The position numbers were made by a program, and so were the translations under genes. From Lachnospiraceae bacterium (GTDB taxonomy: Bacteria; Bacillota; Clostridia; Lachnospirales; Lachnospiraceae): a stretch of DNA of 64,000 nucleotides. Under the pieces are notes generated by a model, which worked only from the letters and a program-made list of their open reading frames with translations, searched no databases and was not told where the DNA came from. Shown here one piece after another: positions 54,383 through 63,958 of the stretch; within the stretch, counting starts at the first letter, position 1; each line of letters begins with the position of its first letter. The stretch lies in the NCBI GenBank assembly GCA_030523275.1, contig JAUNIX010000001.1:1-64000 (forward strand), written 5' to 3'.

Positions 54383-55015
54383 ATGAATATGATGATGATT
54401 TTAACTTTAATTAGTGGAATTGGATGGTGTATTGTTTATGAAGAATGTATCCGCCTTGCCGTAACTCAGAAAACTTATGCGATGCCATTTTGGGCTTTGG
54501 CAATGAATATTACTTGGGAAGGAATTTATTCCTTTACTGATCTAAAATTTGATATGGGAGTTCAGGCAATCGTTAATTTACTGTGGTTTTTCCTTGATAT
54601 TGTTATTTTGGTGACCTATTTTAAATATGGTAAAAAGGAATGGGATAAGGACAGAGCTGATTGGACTTTTTATGCATGGTCTATATTAGGAATTGTAGCA
54701 ATGTTCCTCGTACAGATGGCATTTTATGTAGAATTTGGAACAGCCGGACATTTATCTGCTCAGTATTCCGCGTTTATACAAAATCTGATTATGTCACTTG
54801 CATTTATCAATATGCTTCATAAAAGAAACAGTAGCGAAGGCCAGAGTCTTCTTTTGGCAGTCGCAAAATGGATTGGAACGTTGGCACCAACAATCACGAT
54901 GGGAATCATGTCGACCAATTACGTTGTTTTAGCATGCGGATTATTATGTACTGTGTATGATATAATTTATATTATTTTACTGCAGAAAATGAAAAAAAGT
55001 GAAGAAATAAGATAA
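54383..55015 (+). CDS. Membrane protein resembling transmembrane terpene cyclases
   Basis: A 210-residue protein with about seven helices. The first loop reads QKTYAMPFWALAMNITWEGIY with Glu46, and the last helix has CTVYDIIYIILL with Asp193. In Pyr4/PaxB-type transmembrane terpene cyclases a conserved Glu in the N(I/F)xWE region and an Asp near the last helix are the catalytic acids, and the length and helix number fit. This is recognition by motif only; bacterial relatives are poorly known. It stands alone between two terminators. Confidence 0.5.
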   Translation: MNMMMILTLISGIGWCIVYEECIRLAVTQKTYAMPFWALAMNITWEGIYSFTDLKFDMGVQAIVNLLWFFLDIVILVTYFKYGKKEWDKDRADWTFYAWSILGIVAMFLVQMAFYVEFGTAGHLSAQYSAFIQNLIMSLAFINMLHKRNSSEGQSLLLAVAKWIGTLAPTITMGIMSTNYVVLACGLLCTVYDIIYIILLQKMKKSEEIR

Positions 55016-55044
55016 ACATATGGCAAAAATTTATCATTGCAAAG

Positions 55045-55100
55045 AAAACTGGCACTATAAAAAATTCTAAAACTGGATATTTTAATAGTGTCAGTTTTCT
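55045..55100 (+). terminator. Terminator behind the terpene-cyclase-like gene
   Basis: AAAACTGGCACTAT with ATAGTGTCAGTTTT, T-rich end. Confidence 0.75.
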
Positions 55101-55146
55101 TGTATACTGCTTTCCATATTAAATATATAGGAAAAAGGTGATATAA

Positions 55147-56022
55147 ATGGATAAACAAAGATGGAATTTAAACAAAGAGTTAGCACAGATGTTAAAGGGT
55201 GGAGTTATCATGGATGTAACAACACCAGAACAGGCAAAGATTGCGGAAGAAGCAGGCGCATGCGCTGTTATGGCATTAGAAAGAATCCCAGCGGATATTC
55301 GTGCGGCAGGTGGTGTTTCCAGAATGAGTGATCCAAAGATGATCAAAGGAATTCAGGAAGCAGTTTCTATTCCTGTTATGGCAAAATGTAGAATCGGTCA
55401 TTTTGCAGAGGCACAGATTTTAGAAGCGATTGAAATTGATTATATTGATGAAAGTGAAGTATTATCTCCAGCAGATGATGTTTACCACATTGATAAGACG
55501 AATTTTAAAGTGCCATTTGTCTGCGGAGCAAAAGATTTGGGCGAAGCACTTAGAAGAATCAATGAGGGTGCATCTATGATTCGTACAAAAGGGGAACCGG
55601 GAACTGGAGATGTCGTACAGGCAGTGCGTCATATGAGAATGATGAATCGCGAAATTGCCAAGATTTCCTCTATGCGAGAAGATGAATTGTTTGATGAGGC
55701 AAAAGAACTTCGTGTTCCTTATGAATTAGTACAGTATGTACATGATCATAAACGTCTTCCGGTTGTAAACTTTGCAGCAGGCGGTGTGGCAACACCGGCA
55801 GATGCGGCTTTGATGATGCAGCTAGGTGCAGAAGGAGTCTTTGTTGGTTCCGGTATCTTTAAATCTGGTAATCCAAAGAAACGAGCACAGGCAATTGTAA
55901 AGGCTGTTACCAATTATCAGGATGCCAAATTATTGGCAGAACTTTCAGAAGACCTTGGAGAAGCCATGGTCGGCATCAATGAGCAGGAAATTGAACTTTT
56001 GATGGCTGAAAGGGGCAAATAA
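55147..56022 (+). CDS. pdxS: Pyridoxal 5'-phosphate synthase, synthase subunit
   Basis: A 291-residue (beta/alpha)8 barrel that makes PLP from ribose 5-phosphate, glyceraldehyde 3-phosphate and ammonia. Signature stretches: [61 protein letters not shown]. Full length. Followed after one base by pdxT. Confidence 0.98.
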   Translation: MDKQRWNLNKELAQMLKGGVIMDVTTPEQAKIAEEAGACAVMALERIPADIRAAGGVSRMSDPKMIKGIQEAVSIPVMAKCRIGHFAEAQILEAIEIDYIDESEVLSPADDVYHIDKTNFKVPFVCGAKDLGEALRRINEGASMIRTKGEPGTGDVVQAVRHMRMMNREIAKISSMREDELFDEAKELRVPYELVQYVHDHKRLPVVNFAAGGVATPADAALMMQLGAEGVFVGSGIFKSGNPKKRAQAIVKAVTNYQDAKLLAELSEDLGEAMVGINEQEIELLMAERGK

Positions 56023-56023
56023 A

Positions 56024-56590
56024 TTGAAAGTAGGAATTTTGGCAGTCCAGGGTGCTTTTCTTGAACATAGGCATAAGATGGAATTATTAGGCGTCGAATG
56101 TGTAGAGTTAAGAAAAAAAGAAGACTTAGATCAGGAATTTGATGGTTTGATTTTACCAGGCGGAGAAAGCACCGTTCAGGGAAAACTTTTACGAGAACTG
56201 GATATGTTTGATGATCTAAAAGAAAGAATTCAAGATGGAGTTCCTACATTGGCAACTTGTGCAGGCCTGATCTTATTAGCAGATAAACTAAGCAATGATG
56301 ATAAGACCTATTTTCAGACAATGCCAATCACCGTCAGAAGAAATGCCTATGGAAGACAATTGGGGAGTTTTTATACGGAAGAAGAATTAAAAGGAATCGG
56401 AAAGATACCGATGACCTTTATCCGCGCGCCTTATGTAGAAGAGGTGGCGGACGGTGTTGAAGTTTTGGCGACTGTTGATGAAAAGATTGTAGCTGTAAAA
56501 TATCATCAGCAAATTGGATTAGCTTTTCATCCGGAACTGGATAAGAGTAATAAAATCCATCAAATGTTTTATCATATGATGGAACCATAA
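56024..56590 (+). CDS. pdxT: Pyridoxal 5'-phosphate synthase, glutaminase subunit
   Basis: A 188-residue class I glutaminase that supplies ammonia to PdxS. The oxyanion start VGILAVQGAFLEHRHKM, loop GGEST, nucleophile in TCAGLILLAD, and the closing AFHPEL are all present. Starts at TTG 56024, one base behind the pdxS stop, which fits the coupled pair. Confidence 0.97.
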   Translation: MKVGILAVQGAFLEHRHKMELLGVECVELRKKEDLDQEFDGLILPGGESTVQGKLLRELDMFDDLKERIQDGVPTLATCAGLILLADKLSNDDKTYFQTMPITVRRNAYGRQLGSFYTEEELKGIGKIPMTFIRAPYVEEVADGVEVLATVDEKIVAVKYHQQIGLAFHPELDKSNKIHQMFYHMMEP

Positions 56591-56625
56591 ACATTCGTTT
56601 ACATGATAATTACATAAAAAAGAGG

Positions 56626-56670
56626 AAGAAGTATGGATGAGAATTTTGATCATCCATACTTCTTTTCTTT
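56626..56670 (+). terminator. Terminator of pdxST
   Basis: AAGAAGTATGGATGA with TCATCCATACTTCTT and T run. Confidence 0.93.
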
Positions 56671-56671
56671 A

Positions 56672-56856
56672 TTTCAAAGGAAATTACGTTGTAATTTCCT
56701 TTGAAATAAAGAACGCTCCGCGAGGATGCGACCAGATGCATAAGGTAATATGACTGCTTATAGCAGTCTGCATCTGGCGCACAAAGCGGAGCAAGTCCTT
56801 CAGGGAATGAGGAATTTAGGAAGTTCAAGGCGGACTTGCCCGCTTTTGTTCTTTAT
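56672..56856 (+). repeat. Structured interspersed repeat, copy C (full length)
   Basis: About 185 bases, matching copy B nearly throughout. The left palindrome 56672-56706 is perfect (TTTCAAAGGAAATTAC with its complement), and its outer arm differs from copies A and B at bases that change on both sides. The closing stem is ATAAAGAAC with GTTCTTTAT. Lies directly behind the pdxT terminator. The remaining 56857-56947 holds only the ktrB ribosome site. Confidence 0.9.
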
Positions 56857-56947
56857 GCGGTCTTAATGCCATCGATTACTTCTTTATGTCGGTTTCATGT
56901 ATGAGGTGGGATAATTAAGGGGAAAGATAGAGTAAGAAGGTGAGACA

Positions 56948-58297
56948 ATGGGATATAAAAATAAAATCAGACATTTATCGTCGTTTCAGATTATTATTTT
57001 TGGATTTGCAATTGTGATTCTGGTTGGAACATTGCTTTTGATGCTTCCCTTTGCAAGTAAAGCAAATGAGGTGACTTCCCTTTTGGATGCATTGTTTACA
57101 GCAACCTCTTCTGTGTGTGTCACGGGTCTTGTTGTTTATGATACAGCCACACATTGGTCGGTTTTTGGCAAGGCGATCATTTTATTGTTAATCCAAATTG
57201 GAGGCATGGGCGTGGTCACAATTGCCGTTTCGGCGGCAATCATTTCCGGCAAGAAAATCGGATTGATGCAGCGTAGTACATTACAGGAAGCGATTTCAGC
57301 ACCAAATGTGGGAGGAATTGTAAGACTGACCAATTTTATTATTCGGGCAACTATTTTGATCGAACTTTTAGGAGCTGCAATCATGATGCCCGTTTTTTGT
57401 CAGGAGTTTGGCATCGGTAAAGGAATCGGTTATGCATTTTTTCACTCAATTTCTGCTTTTTGTAATGCAGGATTTGATTTGATGGGTGAAAAAGGGCAGT
57501 TTTCGTCTCTTACTTCTTATGCATCACAGCCAGTCATCAATGTGACAGTTATGGCATTGATCATCATTGGTGGAATTGGATTTTTAACTTGGGAAGACAT
57601 CAAAACGAATCGATGGCATTTTCATAAATATCGTATGCAGAGCAAAGTGGTCTTGGTGGTATCTGGTGTCTTAATTTTACTTCCGGCAGTTTATTTTTAC
57701 TTCTTTGAGTTTCAAAATGAAGCTTGGCAGGGATATTCGATACCACAGAAAATACTATGTTCCCTTTTTCAAGCGGTAACTCCGAGAACTGCAGGTTTTA
57801 ATACGGTAGATTTGGCACAGTTTCAGGAATCAGGGCAGATGATCGTGATTATTTTAATGTTGATTGGAGGTTCGCCCGGTTCGACAGCAGGAGGAATGAA
57901 AACAACGACGGTTGCTGTTCTTTTTGCATCGGCGATTGCTGTCTTTTGGCGTAGAGAAAGTGCCAGTTTATTTGGAAGGCGTATTCCGGAAAATACAGTA
58001 AAACATGCAGCTACGATTTTGGTTCTGTATTTGTTTTTATTTTTATCGGGAAGTATCACGATTAGTATTGCAGAACAATTGCCGATGTTGACGAGTATGT
58101 TTGAAGCAGCTTCTGCGATTGGAACTGTGGGACTGACGCTTGGAATTACACCAGGATTGGGGATGATATCCAAGATCATTTTGATCATATTAATGTTTTT
58201 TGGGCGGGTCGGTGGACTCACATTAATCTTTGCCGCATTTTTTGGGACACGTAAAAATGTTTCCAGATTACCACAGGAGAAAATTACCGTTGGATAG
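56948..58297 (+). CDS. Potassium uptake membrane subunit (KtrB/TrkH)
   Basis: A 449-residue K+ translocating subunit with four membrane-pore-membrane repeats; the selectivity-filter segments include TSSVCVTGL, SAFCNAGFDL, TPRTAGFNT and ASAIGTVGLT. The GSPGSTAGG segment is also typical. It is followed 24 bases later by the regulatory subunit. KtrB is favoured by length and by the single-subunit partner. Confidence 0.94.
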   Translation: MGYKNKIRHLSSFQIIIFGFAIVILVGTLLLMLPFASKANEVTSLLDALFTATSSVCVTGLVVYDTATHWSVFGKAIILLLIQIGGMGVVTIAVSAAIISGKKIGLMQRSTLQEAISAPNVGGIVRLTNFIIRATILIELLGAAIMMPVFCQEFGIGKGIGYAFFHSISAFCNAGFDLMGEKGQFSSLTSYASQPVINVTVMALIIIGGIGFLTWEDIKTNRWHFHKYRMQSKVVLVVSGVLILLPAVYFYFFEFQNEAWQGYSIPQKILCSLFQAVTPRTAGFNTVDLAQFQESGQMIVIILMLIGGSPGSTAGGMKTTTVAVLFASAIAVFWRRESASLFGRRIPENTVKHAATILVLYLFLFLSGSITISIAEQLPMLTSMFEAASAIGTVGLTLGITPGLGMISKIILIILMFFGRVGGLTLIFAAFFGTRKNVSRLPQEKITVG

Positions 58298-58321
58298 GTA
58301 TTTTGATAGGAGGAATGAGGA

Positions 58322-58966
58322 ATGAAATCAATTTTATTAATTGGACTTGGACGATTTGGCAGACATGCAGCACAAAAATTGGATGAACTAGGACATCAGG
58401 TTATGGCGGTCGATAAAGTGGAAGAGCGGGTCAATGATGTTTTGTCTTATGTGACAAATGCACAGATTGGCGATAGTACGAATCCTGATTTTTTAGAGGC
58501 TTTGGGCGTTGACAACTTTGATGTCTGTATCGTTGCGATCGGCGATGATTTTCAAAGTTCATTGGAGACAACTTCCTTATTAAAAGAACTGGGAGCACAA
58601 TTTGTTGTTTCCAGAGCGGCAAGAGATGTGCATAGAAAGTTTTTGCTCCGAAATGGAGCAGACGAAGTCGTATATCCGGAAAAACAGTTGGCTTCCTGGA
58701 CGGCAATTCGTTATAGTTCTGACCATATTTTTGACTATATTGAGTTAAACGAAGATTATGCCATTTTTGAGATTCCGATTCCAAATTCGTGGGTGGGAAA
58801 AACAATCGGAGAAATAGATATTCGAAACAAATATCATATTAATATTATGGCGGTAAAGACCGGAAAGAAAATGAATCTGACGATCCGCAGCGACACGAGA
58901 TTATCCGCGGACCAAACAATGTTAGTACTGGGTAATAATCGTGATATTCAAAAATGTTTTCGTTGA
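58322..58966 (+). CDS. Potassium uptake regulatory subunit (KtrA/TrkA)
   Basis: A 214-residue cytoplasmic RCK protein: RCK-N with Rossmann motif ILLIGLGRFGRHAA (nucleotide and c-di-AMP-controlled family) and an RCK-C tail from about residue 140. Pairs with the upstream KtrB. Confidence 0.95.
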   Translation: MKSILLIGLGRFGRHAAQKLDELGHQVMAVDKVEERVNDVLSYVTNAQIGDSTNPDFLEALGVDNFDVCIVAIGDDFQSSLETTSLLKELGAQFVVSRAARDVHRKFLLRNGADEVVYPEKQLASWTAIRYSSDHIFDYIELNEDYAIFEIPIPNSWVGKTIGEIDIRNKYHINIMAVKTGKKMNLTIRSDTRLSADQTMLVLGNNRDIQKCFR

Positions 58967-58971
58967 TAACT

Positions 58972-59088
58972 ATTTCCTTTGAAACAAAAAACACTCCGTG
59001 AGGATGTGACCAGATGCATAAAACGGAACAAGTCCCTAAGGGACTGAAGAATTTAGGGAGTTCGAGGCGGAATTGTCCGCTTTTGTTC
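58972..59088 (+). repeat. Structured interspersed repeat, copy D (partial)
   Basis: About 117 bases: only the right half of the terminal palindrome (ATTTCCTTTGAAAC), then a version of the inner stem with TCCGT/ACGGA in place of TCCGC/GCGGA, the AGTCCCT/AGGGACT hairpin and the right end. The apical AGACTGCT hairpin is deleted. No terminator lies before it. Confidence 0.82.
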
Positions 59089-59108
59089 CGATTGGAAGAA
59101 GGGATAAA

Positions 59109-59216
59109 ATGCAAGATATATTATTACTAATTTGTTTTCTCGCGTTGGCGGCGATTGGCTATTATGTGATGAAGATGGTTGATTGTTATATGATAAATTT
59201 GCGGAAGAACCATTGA
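59109..59216 (+). CDS. Small single-helix membrane protein
   Basis: A 35-residue protein, MQDILLLICFLALAAIGYYV then a basic tail, one membrane helix, behind GAAGAAGGG. It sits before the KdpD-like gene, where KdpF-like peptides occur in Kdp operons, but no kdpABC is present. Its size is too small to prove. Confidence 0.45.
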   Translation: MQDILLLICFLALAAIGYYVMKMVDCYMINLRKNH

Positions 59217-59248
59217 CAATGTTATAATAAATGCGGGAGATTGAAGAA

Positions 59249-61207
59249 ATGAACGAGCATATATTAGTGTGTCTGTCATCCGCGCCGTCGAATGCGAAGA
59301 TTATACGAACGGCGTCCAGAATGGCAGACGCTTTTCAAGGAAATTTCACAGCTTTATTTATTGAAACGCCCAATTTTTCTTCTATGAGTCAGGATGATCG
59401 AAGACGATTAAATGCGAATATGAATCTGGCAAAACAATTGGGTGCGAAAATCGAGACATGTTACGGAGACAATATTGCCTACCAGATTTCGGAGTTTGCC
59501 AGATTGTCTGGGGTGACCAATATTGTGATCGGAAGAAGTTTAAGCGGCAGACACCATTTTGTCAAAAAACCATCATTAACAGACCAATTGATTGCTTATG
59601 CACCAAATGTTGACATTCATATTATTCCCGATGGAACTTCCAATCCGTCTTATTTGTCAGAAGAAGCCAAGGAACAGAGAAATACCTTTTTTTCACCGAC
59701 AGATATAGTAAAGTGTCTGGTTTCTTTGGTTGTTGCAACGATTGTGGGCAATTTCTTTCATAAAGCTGGTTTTAGTGAAGCAAATATTATTATGGTCTAT
59801 ATCCTTAGTGTATTAATCACAGCAATCATCACAACGTATAGAGGATATAGCCTTGTAAGTTCTGTCATCAGTGTGGTTGTATTTAATTTCTTTTTTACAG
59901 AACCCAAATATACGCTATTTGCCTATGATAAAGGATATCCGGTGACTTTTTTGGTTATGTTTTTTGCTGCTTTTATGACAGGAGCTTTGGCGGCAAAACA
60001 AAAGGCGCATGCAAAACAACTGGCACAGCTTGCCTGGCGCACAAGATTGTTATTTCACACAAATCAGCAGTTACAGCAGGCAAAGAGCAGAGAAGAAATC
60101 GTGACGGTTACGGCAGAACAGTTGGTAAAATTATTTGACCGGGATATTGTCATCTATTTGATTGAAAATGAGAAATTGGGAGAGCCAAATGTCTTTTTTG
60201 CAAACCAGGGTGCAACACAGGAAGATTATTATATAGATGAAACAGAAAAAATAGTCGCAGAGTGGGTTTTTTTACATAATAAACAAGCGGGAGCAACGAC
60301 AGAGAGATATCGAGACGCAAAATGCCGCTATTTGACAATCCGAGTAAATGATCACATCTATGGGATTGTTGGGATTGCTGCTACAAGGAATCCTTTGGAT
60401 GCATTTGAGAATAGTCTTTTATTTTCTATTTTGGGAGAGTGTGCATTGGCTCTGGAAAATGAAAAAAATTCCCGAGAAAAAGAAGAGGCAAGAATTTTAG
60501 CCAAAAATGAACAATTAAGAGCCAATTTACTGCGAGGGATTTCTCATGATCTGCGCACGCCATTGACCTCTATTTTTGGCAATGCAAGCAATTTACTTAC
60601 CAATGGCGATGAGTTTGATGAAGATACAAAAATGCAATTATATTCTGATATGTATGAAGATTCGATGTGGTTGATCAATCTGGTCGAAAATTTATTATCT
60701 GTGACCAGGTTAGAAGAAGGAAATATGCAGATTCATATGTCGGCGGAGTTGATCGATGAAGTAATCGAAGAAGCGTTGCGTTATATGAAACGACGCAGTT
60801 TACAGCATCAGATTACGGTCAACAATTGTGATGAATTGATATTGGTAAAAATGGATGCACGGTTGATCGTGCAGACATTTATCAATATTCTTGATAATGC
60901 GATCAAATATACTCCGAAAGGATCTAATATTACAATCACAACACAAAAATCCGATAAAACTGCAATTATAGAGATTACAGATAACGGTCCGGGAATTCCA
61001 GATGATGTGAAACCGTATATTTTTGATATGTTTTATAGTGGCACAAAGCAAATAGCAGACAGTCGGCGCAGCATGGGACTTGGTTTATATTTATGCCGAT
61101 CGATTATTCATGCACATGATGGAGCAATTTGCGTTCTTGATCAGAAACCACAGGGAACTATTTTCCGCATTTCGTTGCCAATCGAGGAGGTGACAATCAA
61201 TGAATAA
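59249..61207 (+). CDS. KdpD-like sensor histidine kinase, short form
   Basis: A 652-residue sensor kinase without the N-terminal KdpD Walker-type domain. It contains a Usp-like domain (about 1-130), DUF4118 membrane region (about 155-260, four helices), a GAF domain (about 285-410), HisKA with SHDLRTPLTS and HATPase with DNAIKYTPKG, ITDNGPGIP and SMGLGLYLCRS. Start ATG 59249, eight bases behind GGGAGA; 59231 is the longer alternative. Next to Ktr genes, so it may sense K+ limitation. Confidence 0.88.
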   Translation: MNEHILVCLSSAPSNAKIIRTASRMADAFQGNFTALFIETPNFSSMSQDDRRRLNANMNLAKQLGAKIETCYGDNIAYQISEFARLSGVTNIVIGRSLSGRHHFVKKPSLTDQLIAYAPNVDIHIIPDGTSNPSYLSEEAKEQRNTFFSPTDIVKCLVSLVVATIVGNFFHKAGFSEANIIMVYILSVLITAIITTYRGYSLVSSVISVVVFNFFFTEPKYTLFAYDKGYPVTFLVMFFAAFMTGALAAKQKAHAKQLAQLAWRTRLLFHTNQQLQQAKSREEIVTVTAEQLVKLFDRDIVIYLIENEKLGEPNVFFANQGATQEDYYIDETEKIVAEWVFLHNKQAGATTERYRDAKCRYLTIRVNDHIYGIVGIAATRNPLDAFENSLLFSILGECALALENEKNSREKEEARILAKNEQLRANLLRGISHDLRTPLTSIFGNASNLLTNGDEFDEDTKMQLYSDMYEDSMWLINLVENLLSVTRLEEGNMQIHMSAELIDEVIEEALRYMKRRSLQHQITVNNCDELILVKMDARLIVQTFINILDNAIKYTPKGSNITITTQKSDKTAIIEITDNGPGIPDDVKPYIFDMFYSGTKQIADSRRSMGLGLYLCRSIIHAHDGAICVLDQKPQGTIFRISLPIEEVTINE

Positions 61208-61898
61208 AATACAAATCTTAATTGTGGAGGATGATCCTCCAGTTCGAAATTTGATCACCACAACGTTAAAAGCGCATGGGTATCGTTATTTGAGTGCAGC
61301 AAATGGAGAAACAGCGATTATGGAGGTTGCGACCCATAATCCAGATATCATGCTTCTAGATCTGGGATTACCGGATATGGATGGGGTAGAAGTCATCAAA
61401 CAAATTCGGACCTGGACAGACTTACCGATTATTGTCATTAGTGCGAGAAGTGAAGATATGGACAAAGTGGATGCATTAGATGCCGGCGCAGATGATTATC
61501 TGACAAAGCCGTTTTCCGTAGAGGAGTTATTGGCACGTTTACGGGTGATACAGCGCAGACTTGCAGCGATGCAATGGGAATCTACATCATCTTCCGTATT
61601 TACGAATGGTAAATTACAAATTGATTATGCAGCAGGATGTGCAAGTTTGGCTGGAGAAGAATTGCATCTTACGCCAATCGAATATAAATTGTTATGTGTG
61701 CTTTCAAAAAATGTAGGAAAAGTCCTGACACATACCTATATTACACAGAAGGTATGGGGAAACGGCTGGGAGAATAATATTGCATCTCTAAGAGTTTTTA
61801 TGGCAACTCTCCGCAAAAAAATTGAAAGTGAACCAGATTCTCCACAATATATTCAAACGCATATTGGTATAGGCTATCGTATGTTAAAAGTCGAGTAA
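61200..61898 (+). CDS. KdpE-like response regulator
   Basis: A 232-residue OmpR-type regulator: receiver with phospho-Asp in DIMLLDLGLPDMDG and Lys in TKPF, and a winged helix C-terminal domain (ELHLTPIEYKLLCVLSKNVGKVLTH). Overlaps the kinase gene by eight bases. Confidence 0.95.
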   Translation: MNKIQILIVEDDPPVRNLITTTLKAHGYRYLSAANGETAIMEVATHNPDIMLLDLGLPDMDGVEVIKQIRTWTDLPIIVISARSEDMDKVDALDAGADDYLTKPFSVEELLARLRVIQRRLAAMQWESTSSSVFTNGKLQIDYAAGCASLAGEELHLTPIEYKLLCVLSKNVGKVLTHTYITQKVWGNGWENNIASLRVFMATLRKKIESEPDSPQYIQTHIGIGYRMLKVE

Positions 61899-62066
61899 TG
61901 AAAATAGTCGTTTTTTCTGATTTGTTTATTTTGTACAAATTTCTTAATGAATTCTTAACTTCCATGTTCAATGTGGTAAAAAACAATATGGTAATCTGTG
62001 TTAAATAAGGATAAAATATTAATACAATAGTTGGATTATTTGCATGAAAAGAGCGGAGGGGGAGAG

Positions 62067-63953
62067 ATGCTTCGTACACAACTACAAGAACTATTCGATA
62101 TCATTGAATTAGACGAATATCATTCTGCCAACGTCTTAGCCAAACAATTAGGTGTTAGCGAGAAGACAGTGAGAAATCGTATCAAGGAATTGAAAGTAGT
62201 TCTGAAAGAACATGGAGGAGATATCGTATCCAAGGCTAGATTTGGCTATAAGCTGATCATGACAGATGAAAAAAAGTTTAAAAGCTTTTTACAAGAAGAA
62301 AGTGAGCAATATATTCCAGAAACAAGTCAGGAGCGGAATCAGTTTTTATTGAAATATCTGATCGAATTAGACGGTTATGTAAAAATGGATGATTTATCAG
62401 AAATGCTTTATATTTCGAAATCTTCCTTGTCACGTTCGATTCGAAGTGTAGAAAAAATCATGAACCAGTATGGGGTGGAGCTTGAGCGGAAACCCAATTA
62501 TGGAATCAGAGTCATTGGCGATGAGTTTGATATTCGCCGTCTGTTATGCACCTATTTTATTAAAAGAAAATCCTTTGAAGATATTCGACTGGAAAATGAA
62601 GAAAAATTGATGTGGATGGCGAAACATATTCACGGATTGCTGGTGAAATATGATATCCATCTCACAGAAGTAGCATTTGATAACTTTACCGACTATGTTT
62701 ATGTTGGTGTAAAAAGAATGTGTGAAAATCATTTTTTAAAATTGGATATTACAAATTTTTCGGAAATCGGTATTAAAGAAAGAGGATTTCTAAAGGAATT
62801 AGTTACTGCGATTGAAACTGAATACAATGTACAATATACTCGTGATGAAGAAAATTATATTTTGCTATATCTTGCTGGGAAACAGAGGATTGGGACAGCG
62901 GTCGAGAATGACTATAACTTTGTCATCCGAGAGGAGATTGATCAGTTGGCACTGGATATGATTGCTACAATTAAGCAGGAATATCATATGGATTTTCAAA
63001 AAGATTTTGAATTACGTATGATATTAAATCAGCATTTGGCAGCGATGGATATACGAATCCGATACGGTTTGCCACTGACAAATCCAATGATTGCAGAGAT
63101 AAAGAAAGAATATGCTTTACCATATGAAATGGCATTACAGGCAACGAGAGTTTTGACAGAATATTATCAAACAGAAATATCAGAAGATGAGATCGGATAC
63201 ATTGCCTTGGTGTTTGCACTTGCTTTAGAGAAAAAGGATAGTATAAAAAACAAAGTCAGTATTTTAGTCGTATGTAATTCTGGTAAAAACTTTTTGAAAC
63301 TGATGAAACATCAATATGAAAGAAGTTTTGATGATTACCTGGATAAAATTTATGTTCAAGATGTGTTTGGCTTAGAGAAATTTGATTTTTCTTTAGTTGA
63401 TTACGTATTTACGACAGTACCAATTACGAAAGAGGTTCCTTGTCCTATTTTTGAAGTAGGAGTATTTTTAGGAGACAACGATTTAATGGCGATTGCCAGT
63501 TTATTGGCAAAAGGTTCGGGAAATGTGCTACGTAAATACTACACACCGGAACGGTTTTTGACTGATATCAAGGCAAAGGATAAGAATGATATATTAAAAG
63601 AGATCTGCAATCGCATTTTAGAGCAGGAAGATGTTGGACATGATTTTTACGAACTTGTGCTGGAAAGAGAAAAATATGCACAGATGAAGTATGGTAATAA
63701 GATTGCAATTCCTCATCCGAATAAAATTCTTTCTGATTACACCTTTGTATATGTAGCAGTTCTTCCAGAAGAAGTTTTATGGAATGAAGAGATGGTACAG
63801 GTTATTTTTCTTACATCAGTTGGCAGAGTCAGCGATAGTGATCGTCAGGAATTTTATAAATCAACAGCAAAATTTGCTTTAAATGGGGACGCTGTTCAGG
63901 CCTTGATCGAACATCCTACTTATGAAACATTAATTGAATTATTACAACTTTAA
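62067..63953 (+). CDS. MtlR/ManR-type PRD transcriptional regulator
   Basis: A 628-residue sugar-PTS-controlled regulator. In order: HTH_11 winged helix (SANVLAKQLGVSEKTVRNRIKEL), an Mga-like second helix-turn-helix, two PTS regulation domains (about 170-385), EIIB-like domain (about 395-480, cysteine loop VVCNSGKN), and EIIA-like type 2 domain (about 500-628) with the phospho-His motif IAIPHPNK. It probably activates a PTS operon that lies beyond the window. Start ATG 62067 follows GGAGGGGGAG. Confidence 0.92.
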   Translation: MLRTQLQELFDIIELDEYHSANVLAKQLGVSEKTVRNRIKELKVVLKEHGGDIVSKARFGYKLIMTDEKKFKSFLQEESEQYIPETSQERNQFLLKYLIELDGYVKMDDLSEMLYISKSSLSRSIRSVEKIMNQYGVELERKPNYGIRVIGDEFDIRRLLCTYFIKRKSFEDIRLENEEKLMWMAKHIHGLLVKYDIHLTEVAFDNFTDYVYVGVKRMCENHFLKLDITNFSEIGIKERGFLKELVTAIETEYNVQYTRDEENYILLYLAGKQRIGTAVENDYNFVIREEIDQLALDMIATIKQEYHMDFQKDFELRMILNQHLAAMDIRIRYGLPLTNPMIAEIKKEYALPYEMALQATRVLTEYYQTEISEDEIGYIALVFALALEKKDSIKNKVSILVVCNSGKNFLKLMKHQYERSFDDYLDKIYVQDVFGLEKFDFSLVDYVFTTVPITKEVPCPIFEVGVFLGDNDLMAIASLLAKGSGNVLRKYYTPERFLTDIKAKDKNDILKEICNRILEQEDVGHDFYELVLEREKYAQMKYGNKIAIPHPNKILSDYTFVYVAVLPEEVLWNEEMVQVIFLTSVGRVSDSDRQEFYKSTAKFALNGDAVQALIEHPTYETLIELLQL

Positions 63954-63958
63954 AAGAA

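Noticed and set aside
61967-61978. TTCAATGTGGTA shared with the hairpin at 63989
   Set aside because: A 12-base match in AT-rich DNA with no other similarity around it; probably chance.
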